Assembly (NCBI GenBank): GCA_017617995.1
Contig: JAFZVE010000003.1
Span: 1-63,069, forward strand
Direction: 5' to 3'
Source of the DNA: Clostridiales bacterium
GTDB lineage: Bacteria > Bacillota > Clostridia > Saccharofermentanales > Saccharofermentanaceae
Length of the DNA stretch: 63,069 nt
The notes below the pieces were generated by a model that was not told where the DNA came from, made no database searches, and saw only the letters and a list, made by a program, of their open reading frames with translations. Below, piece after piece: positions 23,457 through 32,191 of this stretch. Position 1 is the stretch's first letter. Each line of letters starts with the position of its first letter. Made by a program: the position numbers and the translations under genes.

Positions 23457-23888
23457 TTACTCACTCTTCTCGTTGACGAGCCACTGGTGCATGCCCGCGC
23501 CGACCGTCTCATTCGGACGGGTTTCAAATCCGAATTTCTGATAGAATTCCTCTTTTCCTTTAGCAGCCAGAAGGCTCACCATGAAGCGGTATCCGGGTTT
23601 CAGCTGCTCGTGGATGAATGCCATGATGCTCTCCATCAGGACACGCCCGAGCCCCTGTCCCTGATACTCGGGAAGGACGATGACATCCGCGATATAGATC
23701 ACATACCCGTGATCCCAGATGGCTCTTCCGATGGCGATCGGACGTCCCTCATCACGGATACACCAGACATAGGAATTGCCAAGTCCCGCAACGGCCTGTT
23801 CAATAGGGAAAACACTCCAGCCGACAGCTGCCCGCATCGCCAGATATTCTTCCGGTGTGATCGTATTTGTCATCTCATATTTATTCAT
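23457..23888 (-). CDS. GNAT family N-acetyltransferase
   Basis: The 143-residue acetyltransferase has motif A IADVIVLPEYQGQGLGRVLMES (QGxGLG), an end strand EEFYQKFGFETRP, and a tail HQWLVNE common in small GNATs of the phosphinothricin/arylalkylamine-like group. The acceptor is unknown. The start at 23888 (MNKYEMTNTITPEE) is preceded by GAAGG at rather long spacing. The open frame extends further upstream, but that part overlaps the divergent gene's leader. It forms a pair with the HAD gene downstream. Confidence 0.86.
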   Translation of the reverse strand: MNKYEMTNTITPEEYLAMRAAVGWSVFPIEQAVAGLGNSYVWCIRDEGRPIAIGRAIWDHGYVIYIADVIVLPEYQGQGLGRVLMESIMAFIHEQLKPGYRFMVSLLAAKGKEEFYQKFGFETRPNETVGAGMHQWLVNEKSE

Positions 23889-23966
23889 AACTGTAACTAC
23901 CTTCGTGTCAGAATTGAATTCAGTATAACATTTCCGGAGGGCATCCTGTGTATACCACAAGACTAC

Positions 23967-23995
23967 TTGTCGGGCCTCTTTCCGATGACTACAAT
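23967..23995 (+). promoter_or_regulatory. Promoter of the plus-strand GNAT gene
   Basis: TTGTCG (23967-23972) and TACAAT (23990-23995) are separated by 17 bases, leaving a leader of about 28 bases before the ATG at 24030. Confidence 0.6.
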
Positions 23996-24029
23996 AATAG
24001 AAAAAACGAAAGAAACGAGGTGGCGCGAT

Positions 24030-24584
24030 ATGCATTTCCCGGAAAGAACGATCACATTAAAAGATGGGAGGACCTGCGTGCTGCGCCCGAACGGACCGGA
24101 TCTCGCAGACCAGATGCTCGAGTATCTGAAGAAGACCTCCGGAGAGACCGAATTCCTCATTCGGAACGAAGATGAAGTCAACGAGTCGCGCGAGGAAATA
24201 GCGGCGTTCCTCGGAAGAGGCCTTGAAAACCCTTACAACATTGCGATGGCTGCCATCGTAGACGGGAAACTCGCCGGTGTCGGAAGAGTCTTCGGTATCG
24301 GCGGTCAGAGAAAACTCCAGCACCGCTGTTCCCTTGCGATCGCGCTCTATAAGGAATTCTGGGGCTTAGGCATCGGCTCCGCCCTGATCAACTATCTGGT
24401 CGAGCTGGCAAAGAATGTCGGCTGGGAGCAGATGGATCTGGAAGTTGTCGCCGAGAATGAGCAGGCACAGGTTCTTTATAAGAAGTGCGGATTCATCGAG
24501 ACCGGACGCCGTCACAATGCCATGCGCTTCGATGACGGGACGTATCACGACGAGATCCTGATGTACCTTGACCTCAAGGGCTGA
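24030..24584 (+). CDS. GNAT family N-acetyltransferase
   Basis: The 184-residue acetyltransferase has the acetyl-CoA motif AIALYKEFWGLGIGSALINYL (GxGIG) and the C-terminal LEVVAENEQAQVLYKKCGFIETGRR pattern of GNATs that modify small amines or protein N-termini. The start at 24030 is fixed by GAGGTGG upstream and a promoter at 23967. The same reading frame is open for 840 bases further upstream, but that part is antisense to the HAD and GNAT genes and is not coding. A strong terminator follows at 24611, so this is a single-gene unit facing away from its neighbours. Confidence 0.88.
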   Translation: MHFPERTITLKDGRTCVLRPNGPDLADQMLEYLKKTSGETEFLIRNEDEVNESREEIAAFLGRGLENPYNIAMAAIVDGKLAGVGRVFGIGGQRKLQHRCSLAIALYKEFWGLGIGSALINYLVELAKNVGWEQMDLEVVAENEQAQVLYKKCGFIETGRRHNAMRFDDGTYHDEILMYLDLKG

Positions 24585-24610
24585 TCCCCTCGCATATCAA
24601 AAGCAAAAAG

Positions 24611-24639
24611 AAAGAGCGCCGTTCCCGACGCTCTTTTTT
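24611..24639 (+). terminator. Rho-independent terminator
   Basis: AAAGAGCG (24611-24618) pairs with CGCTCTTT (24629-24636) over a 10-base loop, and the T-run continues to 24639. It ends the plus-strand GNAT transcript. The ~90 bases that follow, to 24730, show nothing recognisable. Confidence 0.85.
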
Positions 24640-24730
24640 ATTTCTTATTCTTTCTGGAAGTCTTCACCGGTTCAGCAACTACTTCTTACTATTTTACACG
24701 AATTCCGAGGCCGGAAGTTATACTGATCGT

Positions 24731-25144
24731 TTATACCGAAGTCAGCTGACTGAGTATTTTACTAAGTTCTGCCATGAACACCGTATTGACAAACATACCT
24801 GCTGAATAAACAAATAGTACGATTCCGACGATGCCGAGAACGATGCTTAATGTCTTGGTATCTCTAGCCGACTTAAGTCCTACAATACATAATCCGATAC
24901 CGATCAGTGCGAGCGGGGCCGCATACACTTCGACCATAAAGGCCGCTTCCATGGAGATGCTCCAGCATATGGAACAGAGGATCACATACACCAGCACCAT
25001 AAAGAATCCTGCAATGCAGTTTTTACTTTGCGTTTTTACTATCTCAGGGAACGCTTTCCCACAGTTACCGCAGTTCTTCTCCTGGTCATGACGTATGTTT
25101 CCGCAATACGAACAGTGAACACTTCCCGCTGCAAAATCACTCAT
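24731..25144 (-). CDS. Zinc-ribbon membrane protein
   Basis: The 137-residue protein has an N-terminal zinc ribbon (CSYCGN and CGNCGKAFPE, residues about 11-31) followed by three hydrophobic segments (CIAGFFMVLVYVILCSICWS, AAPLALIGIGLCIVGL, LSIVLGIVGIVLFVYSAGMF). Zinc-ribbon-plus-membrane proteins like this are common in Clostridia and of unknown role. The start ATG follows GGAGGTG. It is flanked by short non-coding stretches and appears to stand alone. Confidence 0.75.
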   Translation of the reverse strand: MSDFAAGSVHCSYCGNIRHDQEKNCGNCGKAFPEIVKTQSKNCIAGFFMVLVYVILCSICWSISMEAAFMVEVYAAPLALIGIGLCIVGLKSARDTKTLSIVLGIVGIVLFVYSAGMFVNTVFMAELSKILSQLTSV

Positions 25145-25263
25145 AAGGCACCTCCGAGTCTATTTCTTTTTGGGGCTGCGAGATCTTCTTCGCAGCCATT
25201 CATAAGCAATCTTCTACTAATTAGACTTCGGATGAGCTTTATTTTTTTGCACCTTTGAAAGAA

Positions 25264-25986
25264 CTATTCCGGTTCTGTCTCAGCTGACCTTTTTGCAAGA
25301 TCGATCCGCACGGTCTTTGTTTTCCCGCCACAGAGCCTGCAGAGAAGGGCTCCGTCCTTCCAGCTCAAAAACTCAATATCCACTCCGATATCGTTTTCTT
25401 CCGCATCCTTCCAGGTGTCTCTTACGATCCGATGGATGTCGCTCCAGTTTTCGGCTTCGACAGGTTTCATCGGATCCGAAAAATCGAGGACGATCAGGGA
25501 ATCGGGGCTTGCCCAGTAGCACCCCTGTACCGCCATCTGATTCGTCTTCGGATCGTAGAAACAATCGCACCATATGAACGTCTCCACCATTTCTTCGATC
25601 GTCTTTCTCTTGGATTCTTCGGGGATATAGTGCATGCAGTACCGGGTCGTCAGATCGAGTACGCTGTATCCGTAAAGATCCTCGTCGAAAACCAGATAAG
25701 TTCTGCCGTTTGCGTGGTGGATAATGTCTGCCATATGAGAATTCCCATCCGTGTTTTTCCACTCATAGATCTGCTCATCGTTACGGAAAAGCCGGCAGAT
25801 CTCCCCGTCTACCGGTGCGTGTCCGGGAAGGCAGTGCTCTTCATCGGCATAGTAGTAATACTCGATGCGGTACCCGTCTTCGAGTTCTTTTACACGGTCA
25901 GGCTCGGTGAAACTGATCTTCGAGAAGATCTGCTCCTCCAGAGCATCCATCTCTTTCTTATACTCTTCCGTTCCGTAGTAGTTCAT
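25264..25986 (-). CDS. Hypothetical soluble protein
   Basis: This 240-residue protein is not one I recognise. It has no signal peptide or membrane helices. It is rich in aromatic and acidic residues (YRIEYYYYADEEHCLPGHAP, TYLVFDEDLYGYSVLDL, WCDCFYDPKTNQMAVQGCYW), suggesting a beta-rich, propeller-like or ligand-binding fold. Start ATG 25986 follows GGGAGG; an upstream extension overlapping the previous gene is rejected. It starts 13 bases after the YczE-like gene and is probably in its operon. Confidence 0.6.
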   Translation of the reverse strand: MNYYGTEEYKKEMDALEEQIFSKISFTEPDRVKELEDGYRIEYYYYADEEHCLPGHAPVDGEICRLFRNDEQIYEWKNTDGNSHMADIIHHANGRTYLVFDEDLYGYSVLDLTTRYCMHYIPEESKRKTIEEMVETFIWCDCFYDPKTNQMAVQGCYWASPDSLIVLDFSDPMKPVEAENWSDIHRIVRDTWKDAEENDIGVDIEFLSWKDGALLCRLCGGKTKTVRIDLAKRSAETEPE

Positions 25987-25999
25987 AAGAAGCCTCCCA

Positions 26000-27358
26000 C
26001 TATTTCGACTTCGGCTGTTCTGACAGTTCCCGTACCTTCGAAAAAACAAAGTTGTAGAGCTTGATGAGTGTTCCGACCAGGATCGCCGCGATGATGCTTC
26101 CTTCTCTGACACCTCGGAGTTCTCCCAGGAAGACCAGACAGATCACGGCCGAAAGCGAGATATAGAAGATATCGAAGAAGATCTTCACGTTCTCGTAGCG
26201 TTTCTTCATTACCTGACTGATCGCGCGGTTCATGGCCTCACCCGGCAGCATCGCTACATCTCCTTTGAGCTGCACCCAGATGCCGAGTGCGAGGATGGCG
26301 CATCCGAAGAACATGAAAACGAGTTGCGCTTCGTATCTGGTCAGAGATATGTCACGAAGGAGCCAGCAGGAAAAGTTCGTGAGATATCCGTACACGAATG
26401 CAAGGATCGTCTGGATCAGGATCTCCAGCCAGTTGCATGCCGAGCGTAAGACGAGGATCTGCACACCGATCTGGATGAGGCTTAAAATATTCAGCCATCC
26501 TCCGAAAGACAGTGTCGTCCCACCGTCCGCCAGGAATACCGAATACGGCACCGACGCGACCGGCGATGTGCCCAGTTCGGCGACTGTTGAAAATGCCACA
26601 CCCATCGAGGCGATAAAGAGACCGAGTATGAATATGGAGTAGCGCCGGAGAAGGTGATCCTTCGGGATCGGCTTCGGTTTTGCCGCTTCCTTTGCCAGGA
26701 TTTTCTGAAGAGCGGCATGCTCCTTCTCTTTCCGTCTGAAGAACTCGCAGTATTCCTTCATTTGCGTTTTCACATAGAAGCGGCATTCCTCCGGATCCGT
26801 CACTTCCTCCACGACGCCGTACACGCCTGAACCGGAAGAGGTCTTCCACTCGAGAAGATCCGTGATCGTTATCGCTTCAAATGCTTGGGGATGTAGACCG
26901 CCATTCATTTTCATATCCTTCGGAAGATCCACGAGCAGGTCGTTTTTCAGAAGCATAAAATACAGATGGTATTGCTCGTAATCTTTATCCAGATACACAT
27001 ACACGGAGTACTCTTCCCCGAATTCTTCCTTGATACACTGATCCGCACACTCCTTCGCAATCTCTTTCGTTTTTTCCAAAAGCGGAATGAGATCCTGTTC
27101 TGTATACGTCTTCTCGTGGAAGTTTTTCAGGAAGTGATCGATGAATGCGATGTTATACTTACCGATCGCATTATAGACATGCGGGTGATTCAGGATATCG
27201 CCGAGTTTTTTGTCTGTGAAATCTTCGTGATTCTTCGTAATAAAGAACGATTCTTTCTCCTGATCGATCTCGATACGATGGATCTGCTCGAAAGGATAAA
27301 GTGTCTTGGTAAAATCTTTCTGCACCAGAATTCCTTCCGGTGTGACAGAATACTGCAT
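26000..27358 (-). CDS. Cytosolic domain fused to YczE/YitT-like membrane protein
   Basis: The 452-residue protein joins about 225 soluble residues, which I do not recognise, to a multi-spanning C-terminal domain (about 235-445). The latter matches the YczE/YyaS family: ELGTSPVASVPYSVFLADG, TLSFGGWLNILSLIQIGVQI, GVWVQ-like LGIWVQLKGDVAMLPGEAMN and KIFFDIFYISLS. Stand-alone YczE proteins are about 210 residues, so the N-terminal half is an addition. It contains a charged linker (RRKEKEHAALQKILAKEAAK). The ATG follows AAGGAGG. The membrane family may be involved in export or regulation, but its substrate is not established. Confidence 0.75.
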   Translation of the reverse strand: MQYSVTPEGILVQKDFTKTLYPFEQIHRIEIDQEKESFFITKNHEDFTDKKLGDILNHPHVYNAIGKYNIAFIDHFLKNFHEKTYTEQDLIPLLEKTKEIAKECADQCIKEEFGEEYSVYVYLDKDYEQYHLYFMLLKNDLLVDLPKDMKMNGGLHPQAFEAITITDLLEWKTSSGSGVYGVVEEVTDPEECRFYVKTQMKEYCEFFRRKEKEHAALQKILAKEAAKPKPIPKDHLLRRYSIFILGLFIASMGVAFSTVAELGTSPVASVPYSVFLADGGTTLSFGGWLNILSLIQIGVQILVLRSACNWLEILIQTILAFVYGYLTNFSCWLLRDISLTRYEAQLVFMFFGCAILALGIWVQLKGDVAMLPGEAMNRAISQVMKKRYENVKIFFDIFYISLSAVICLVFLGELRGVREGSIIAAILVGTLIKLYNFVFSKVRELSEQPKSK

Positions 27359-27422
27359 CAGATGCCTCCTTCTTCCTCAAACGCCGACGCACATTCACAC
27401 ACGTCTGCGCAACCCCGAAAGC

Positions 27423-27431
27423 ATTATACCA
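27423..27431 (-). promoter_or_regulatory. Extended -10 promoter of the YczE-fusion operon
   Basis: TGG-TATAAT on the minus strand (-10 at 27428-27423) lies 65 bases above the ATG at 27358, without a clear -35. The rest of the 259-base divergent region up to 27617 shows no strong plus-strand promoter to my eye. Confidence 0.45.
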
Positions 27432-27617
27432 TGTTCACACTCTTTGTTCCTTCCTTACGTGATGCAGTAGTCACGGATCTTATCTTTCAGCATCTGACGG
27501 GAGAGATCCCATCCCCCCCAGTATTTACAGAATGGTAAAAGCATATTCATTACGATATTACATTGTTTCCTTATGATTGTACTATCTAAGCGAATGCTTT
27601 ATGTGGGAGAGCACATC

Positions 27618-29528
27618 ATGAACCATCGGAAAAGAATCGCATTTTTCGGGAATAGTCTTACCAGCAGGTACAGGCGGAATCTATGCCGGGCATTTAGTAT
27701 CGCCGCCGAAGAAGCAGATGTCGATCTGTTCATCTTTAACAGTCTCGGGAGAATCGGCATCGCCAATGCCGTTTCCGGTGATTACGATACCGAACTTCTT
27801 GAGTATATCGACCTCGATCAGTTTGACGGGATCATCTACGATGGCGAAGGTTTCTATGAAGACGGCGTCTCCGCCAAGTTCGAGAAGAAGCTCCGGACCG
27901 CCCGCTGTGCCGTTGTTTCCATAAGCAGTCATGTCGATGGTTTCTACAACATTGATTTTGATGACGCGGAAGGACTTCGTGCGATGGTGGAACACTTCAT
28001 CAACCATCACCACTTCAGAAAGATCGCATTTATGTCCGGGTATTTTTCTCACCCGGATGCGAAGATCCGTCTTTCCGTATTCCAGTCCGTGATGAAGAAG
28101 TACGGTATGCCTGAGAACGGCGCGGGAGTCTTTGAAGGTGATTTCTGGTACAACAAAGGCGGCGAAGCGGCCGACTATTTCCTGTCTCTTCCCGAGCGTC
28201 CGGAAGTCATCGTCTGTGCCAACGATTACATGGCGATGTCGCTGCTCAACGCCTTTAAACAGCGGGGGATTCGCGTTCCCGAAGATATAGCCGTTTCCGG
28301 TTTTGACGGAACAGTAGAAGGTCAGGAATTCCTGCCGCATCTTACCTCGGTAACAAGGGAACGTCTCGATGTCGCCAGAAAATCCATCTCTCTTCTTGTC
28401 GATCTGTCGGAGAACAAAGATATATGTGAACACGATCTTCGTGTCCTCCCCAAGCCGATCTACTCCCAGTCCTGCGGCTGCGATCCGCTGAATTATCAGC
28501 ACGTCATGGACATCATCTCCAGGATGCACGAAGAGACGAGAATGACGGGTATCGCTCTTTTTGACTCCGAATCGGCCATGTTGAAACTGAACAAAGTGGA
28601 CAATGTTCGCGCGCTTGAGAGTGCTTTTGCCGAGAGTGCCATCACATTCGGAGAATACCGTTCCTACTTCATGATGGTCCATACGGACGCCCACGGATGC
28701 CCTGCCTACGACAGTGATTTTACCGCGCCCTCCGGGAACTTCATCCCGATCATCTGGATAGACAAGAACAAGGAATATGCGAACAGTCCTCACCATTTCA
28801 ACGGTTCATCGATGTTTCCGGTTCCGGATTCAGAGCGCTCCCATACCTACTATGTGATGAGCCTGCACTGTGCCGAGAAGATATTCGGCTATTCAGTAGT
28901 CGAAATGGCGTCCAAAGATATCTTCAACGAGTACCACAACGTCCTTCTTCTGAACGTGGCCACCACGCTCCACACACTTCAGAAGAATAACCATATCCAC
29001 AAGCTTGTTAAAAAGCTTGAGGATCTCAGCATCAAGGACGGACTTACTGATATGCTGAACCGGCGCGGTTTTGACGATTCTTCGCGCAATCTGCTCTCCA
29101 ATCTTCGCGAGAAAACGAGCGTCTGCACCATGGTTATCGATATGGATGGACTCAAGCATATCAACGATGTATATGGACACTATGAGGGGGACCGCGCGAT
29201 CAAAGCGCTCGCGGACAGCATCACGGCCTGCTGCGATTCCGGCGAGATAGCAGGACGAGCAGGCGGAGATGAATTCTATATCTTCGCTGCGTATTATTCT
29301 GAGACACATCTGACACGTTTCCTCAGCCGGCTTCGCGAGATGGTCGACGAGTTTAACAGCAATAACACCGTGGGATATCACCTCGACTACAGTTGTGGTG
29401 CTTATATCACGGAGACAGACTGCTACGGGCGGATCGAAGATTTCCTGAAGATCAGTGATGTCAGGATGTATGAGCAGAAACAATCCAAGCACGAAAGCGG
29501 AGAAATTCGATCAGAAGCAGAAGCTTAA
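27618..29528 (+). CDS. Diguanylate cyclase with LacI-type sensor domain (cytoplasmic)
   Basis: The 636-residue protein begins like a periplasmic-binding-protein fold of the LacI/GalR sensor type without its DNA-binding helices (KRIAFFGNSLTS, DGFYNIDFDDAEGLRAMVEHFI, VSGFDG, SQSCGCDPL). A middle linker follows, then a GGDEF domain at about residues 470-625. The active-site motif GRAGGDEFYIF is intact, so c-di-GMP synthesis is likely. No signal peptide or transmembrane helix is present, so the sugar- or nucleoside-sensor-like domain must sense a cytosolic ligand. Start ATG 27618 follows GGGAGAG; the GNAT gene follows by 59 bases. Confidence 0.9.
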   Translation: MNHRKRIAFFGNSLTSRYRRNLCRAFSIAAEEADVDLFIFNSLGRIGIANAVSGDYDTELLEYIDLDQFDGIIYDGEGFYEDGVSAKFEKKLRTARCAVVSISSHVDGFYNIDFDDAEGLRAMVEHFINHHHFRKIAFMSGYFSHPDAKIRLSVFQSVMKKYGMPENGAGVFEGDFWYNKGGEAADYFLSLPERPEVIVCANDYMAMSLLNAFKQRGIRVPEDIAVSGFDGTVEGQEFLPHLTSVTRERLDVARKSISLLVDLSENKDICEHDLRVLPKPIYSQSCGCDPLNYQHVMDIISRMHEETRMTGIALFDSESAMLKLNKVDNVRALESAFAESAITFGEYRSYFMMVHTDAHGCPAYDSDFTAPSGNFIPIIWIDKNKEYANSPHHFNGSSMFPVPDSERSHTYYVMSLHCAEKIFGYSVVEMASKDIFNEYHNVLLLNVATTLHTLQKNNHIHKLVKKLEDLSIKDGLTDMLNRRGFDDSSRNLLSNLREKTSVCTMVIDMDGLKHINDVYGHYEGDRAIKALADSITACCDSGEIAGRAGGDEFYIFAAYYSETHLTRFLSRLREMVDEFNSNNTVGYHLDYSCGAYITETDCYGRIEDFLKISDVRMYEQKQSKHESGEIRSEAEA

Positions 29529-29587
29529 ATAGTCAAGAAGCGGTAAAATATATGAGGAGATAAACTTATTATATAGGAGCTTCTGCC

Positions 29588-30076
29588 GTGAACGAGATAA
29601 AGATCAGGAGATATACTCAGGAAGACTTGCCGGATATGATCCGGATCTGGAACGAGATCGTTGAAGAAGGGATCGCTTTCCCTCAGGAAGATCTGCTGGA
29701 TCATGAAAGCGGTGCGGATTTCTTCGCTTCCCAGAGCTATACGGGTGTAGCCGAGGTGGATGGGAAAATTCTGGGGCTTTATATCCTCCACCCTAACAAT
29801 GTCGGAAGATGCGGACATATCTGCAACGCAAGCTATGCGGTCGCATCGGAATCCCGGGGTCTTCACATCGGCGAGAAGCTCGTGCTGGATTGCCTCTCGA
29901 TGGGCAGAGCACTCGGTTTCCGAGTACTTCAGTTTAATGCTGTTGTGGAGAGTAATACCCACGCCCGGCATCTGTATGAGAGGCTCGGCTTTACGCAGCT
30001 CGGCACGATCCCCGGCGGTTTCCGCATGAAGGACGGACACTACGAGAACATCTGTCCGTATTATCACGAGCTGTGA
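29588..30076 (+). CDS. GNAT family N-acetyltransferase
   Basis: The 162-residue acetyltransferase is of the phosphinothricin/PAT-like type. It starts IKIRRYTQEDLPDMIRIWNEIVEEG, with motif A CNASYAVASESRGLHIGEKLVLD (RGLHIG) and the tail VVESNTHARHLYERLGFTQLGTIPGGF, which is characteristic of this group. Members acetylate small amines or methionine derivatives. The start is GTG at 29588 after TAGGAG. It lies 59 bases downstream of the diguanylate cyclase gene, on the same strand, and may share its transcript. Confidence 0.88.
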   Translation: MNEIKIRRYTQEDLPDMIRIWNEIVEEGIAFPQEDLLDHESGADFFASQSYTGVAEVDGKILGLYILHPNNVGRCGHICNASYAVASESRGLHIGEKLVLDCLSMGRALGFRVLQFNAVVESNTHARHLYERLGFTQLGTIPGGFRMKDGHYENICPYYHEL

Positions 30077-30094
30077 TTCCAGGATACATCCGCT

Positions 30095-30745
30095 CTATCG
30101 TAAATATGTAAGCAGTTCCTCGATCGAATCGATCACGAAGTCTGCACCGGCCGAGAGCAGATCTTCCTTGCAGGAGTTTCCATACGTCACTCCGCAGGTA
30201 TACGCACCGGCACTTCTCCCCATCTCGATATCTACCGGCATATCTCCGACAACAAGTGCCTGATCCGATCGTAAGGAGAGCGCCTCCAGTGTCCGTAACA
30301 CCGGATCGGGAAAAGGTTTCAGACGGGGTGTATCTTCCTGACAGAAGATGACGCGGAAGGTATCACTCATATTCCACTGTGCGAGGAACTCCCTAAGTGA
30401 CCGGGTATTCCTTGATGTAGCGATCGTACTCGTGATACCCCTTTCAGATAACACCGATAGAACATGGTCCACACCGGGGAAGCGTTCCGGCGGCATCTGT
30501 ACCTTTAGTTCGTCGAACCTTCTCCTGTATTCGATGACCAGTTCATCGATCCTCTCCTCGGCAAGCTCCGGATACAGTAGCCGGAATCCGGCCTTCGCCG
30601 TAAGTCCGATCGTCGATGCACAAGTTTCTTCATCCTTCACTTCCAGTCCTGCTTTTTGCATCGTATCCTGCTTGGCCACGACGATCGCCTTTCTCGTATC
30701 GGCAAGCGTCCCGTCAAAATCAAATATCACCACACGAATGTCCAT
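30095..30745 (-). CDS. HAD hydrolase, phosphoglycolate-phosphatase-like
   Basis: The 216-residue HAD protein has motif I VVIFDFDGTLADT (nucleophile Asp about residue 8), a helical C1 cap, motif II STIATSRNTRS, the lysine region RLKPFPDP and motif IV LVVGDMPVDIEMGRSAG. The family dephosphorylates phosphoglycolate, pyrophosphate or sugar phosphates. The start at 30745 (MDIRVVIFDF) follows GGAGAAAG; the upstream ATG at 30778 lacks a ribosome site. The gene ends 18 bases from the convergent GNAT stop. Confidence 0.88.
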   Translation of the reverse strand: MDIRVVIFDFDGTLADTRKAIVVAKQDTMQKAGLEVKDEETCASTIGLTAKAGFRLLYPELAEERIDELVIEYRRRFDELKVQMPPERFPGVDHVLSVLSERGITSTIATSRNTRSLREFLAQWNMSDTFRVIFCQEDTPRLKPFPDPVLRTLEALSLRSDQALVVGDMPVDIEMGRSAGAYTCGVTYGNSCKEDLLSAGADFVIDSIEELLTYLR

Positions 30746-30801
30746 GTTTCTTTCTCCTGCGTCAAAAAGCTCCTCCATGCTGTCGAGGGAGATCTCCTCT
30801 C

Positions 30802-31350
30802 TTACTCTCCCTGATAGCAGATCGCTTTTTTGATCTTGCGGACAGGCTCTTCTCCGGACAGTGTTCTTACGATCTCAAAAGCAAATTCGAAAGTGGTACC
30901 CAGTGCCTGTCCGGTAATAATATTGCCCGAAACAGTGACCGGTTTACCCGTATAGGTGCCTTCCGGAAGCGTATCGGCGAAATCAGGATGGCAGGTCGCT
31001 TCCATACCATCGAGAAGTCCCAGCTCGGAGAAGACACTCGGTGCCGCACATATCGCTGCGATATATTTACCCCGTGAAAACTCCATGCATTTTTCGCGAA
31101 CAATCGCACTTTTCGACAGATTGTCTCTTCCGACACGGCCGCCGGGGAGAATGATCATATCCACATCCGAGAAATCGACATCTTCCGCAAGTACATCCGC
31201 CATCACCTTGATCTTTCTCGAAGACCATACATCGAGACGTCCCATAATGGAAGCCATGTCTACCTCGATCTTCGCCCGACGAAGAATGTCGACGACGATC
31301 AATGCTTCGCACTCTTCAAAACCATCCGCCAAAAATACGACCGTTTTCAT
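30802..31350 (-). CDS. DJ-1/PfpI family protein
   Basis: The 182-residue protein has the DJ-1/ThiJ fold: KTVVFLADGFEECEALIVVDIL at the start (with the conserved Glu) and the nucleophile elbow AAICAAPSVF with the reactive cysteine at about residue 102. GNIITGQALGTTFEFAFEIV near the end is typical of the YajL/DJ-1 subgroup. Members are chaperones or glyoxalase/deglycase-like enzymes; which activity holds here is open. Start ATG 31350 follows GGTGAGGTG. It lies upstream of the HAD gene in the same direction with 56 bases between. Confidence 0.88.
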   Translation of the reverse strand: MKTVVFLADGFEECEALIVVDILRRAKIEVDMASIMGRLDVWSSRKIKVMADVLAEDVDFSDVDMIILPGGRVGRDNLSKSAIVREKCMEFSRGKYIAAICAAPSVFSELGLLDGMEATCHPDFADTLPEGTYTGKPVTVSGNIITGQALGTTFEFAFEIVRTLSGEEPVRKIKKAICYQGE

Positions 31351-31594
31351 GTTACACCTCACCTTATGCATCTCTGACCGGGCCCTGTTCATTTGTTCTC
31401 TCTGTCAAACCGTATCTGCAAAGACTCTCCGGCCTTATATCTGCCATCATCGGCACTACGATTATTCTAACATAACCCATCTTGCGAAGTGGAACGAGTT
31501 GTCCTTTTTGTCCTGCGCGGTTTCTGCAGCAAAAAAGTGTATAATAGGGTATCCGGCCGATATGGTGATTCAAGTAAAAGTGAAGGTAGATCCG

Positions 31595-32191
31595 ATGATC
31601 AGAAATATAGTACTCGATATGGGAAATGTGCTTCTGGATTTTAATCCGGAGTTTGTTTTAGATACATTCTGCTCTTCCGACGAAGAGAAAGACGTGATCC
31701 GTAAAGAGCTCTTCGAGGGACCGGAGTGGGCGCTGGGCGACCGCGGCGACATCAAGGACAAGGACCGCTTTGATCTGGTAAAAGGAAGAGTTCCCGAAGA
31801 ATATCTCGAAGCCCTCAGAAAATGCGCCGACAATTGGGATATCTGCATGGATCCGCTTCCCGGTGCACGGGAATTCTGCGAATATGTGAAATCCCACGGG
31901 TACGGGATCTATGTCCTGTCGAACGCCAGTGACCTCTTCTATGAGTACTTCCCGCGTTTCCTGCCGCTCGATTTCTTTAACGGGGTATTCGTCTCTTCGG
32001 ACTACCTCATGCTGAAGCCGGACGTGAAGATCTACGAGACTTTCCTTACCAAATACGGCCTGAAGGCTGAAGAATGCCTGTTCGTGGACGACCGCGAAGA
32101 TAACACCGAAGGCGCGAAGAAAGCCGGCATGAATATCTTCCCGTTCAAAGGAAACTACGAAGACGTCATCAAGCGGATCAACGAAAACTAG
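31595..32191 (+). CDS. HAD hydrolase (YihX/epoxide-hydrolase-like)
   Basis: The 198-residue protein has motif I IVLDMGNVLLDFNP, the form DMGNVL found in YihX-type and epoxide-hydrolase N-terminal HAD domains. Motif II is YVLSNAS, the lysine region LMLKPDVKIYE and motif IV CLFVDDREDNTEGAKKAG. It probably dephosphorylates small sugar phosphates. Start ATG 31595 follows GAAGGTAG; a -10 element TATAAT is seen at 31540. Its TAG stop overlaps the TAG stop of the convergent gene through a shared CTAG at 32188-32191. Confidence 0.87.
   Translation: MIRNIVLDMGNVLLDFNPEFVLDTFCSSDEEKDVIRKELFEGPEWALGDRGDIKDKDRFDLVKGRVPEEYLEALRKCADNWDICMDPLPGAREFCEYVKSHGYGIYVLSNASDLFYEYFPRFLPLDFFNGVFVSSDYLMLKPDVKIYETFLTKYGLKAEECLFVDDREDNTEGAKKAGMNIFPFKGNYEDVIKRINEN

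Noticed and set aside
23184..24029. N-terminal extension of the plus-strand GNAT gene to 466 codons
   Set aside because: The extra part is antisense to the HAD and GNAT genes; a promoter at 23967 and a ribosome site fix the start at 24030.
32188..32191. Overlapping stop codons of two convergent genes through a shared CTAG
   Set aside because: Real but common in compact genomes; no sign of a functional consequence.
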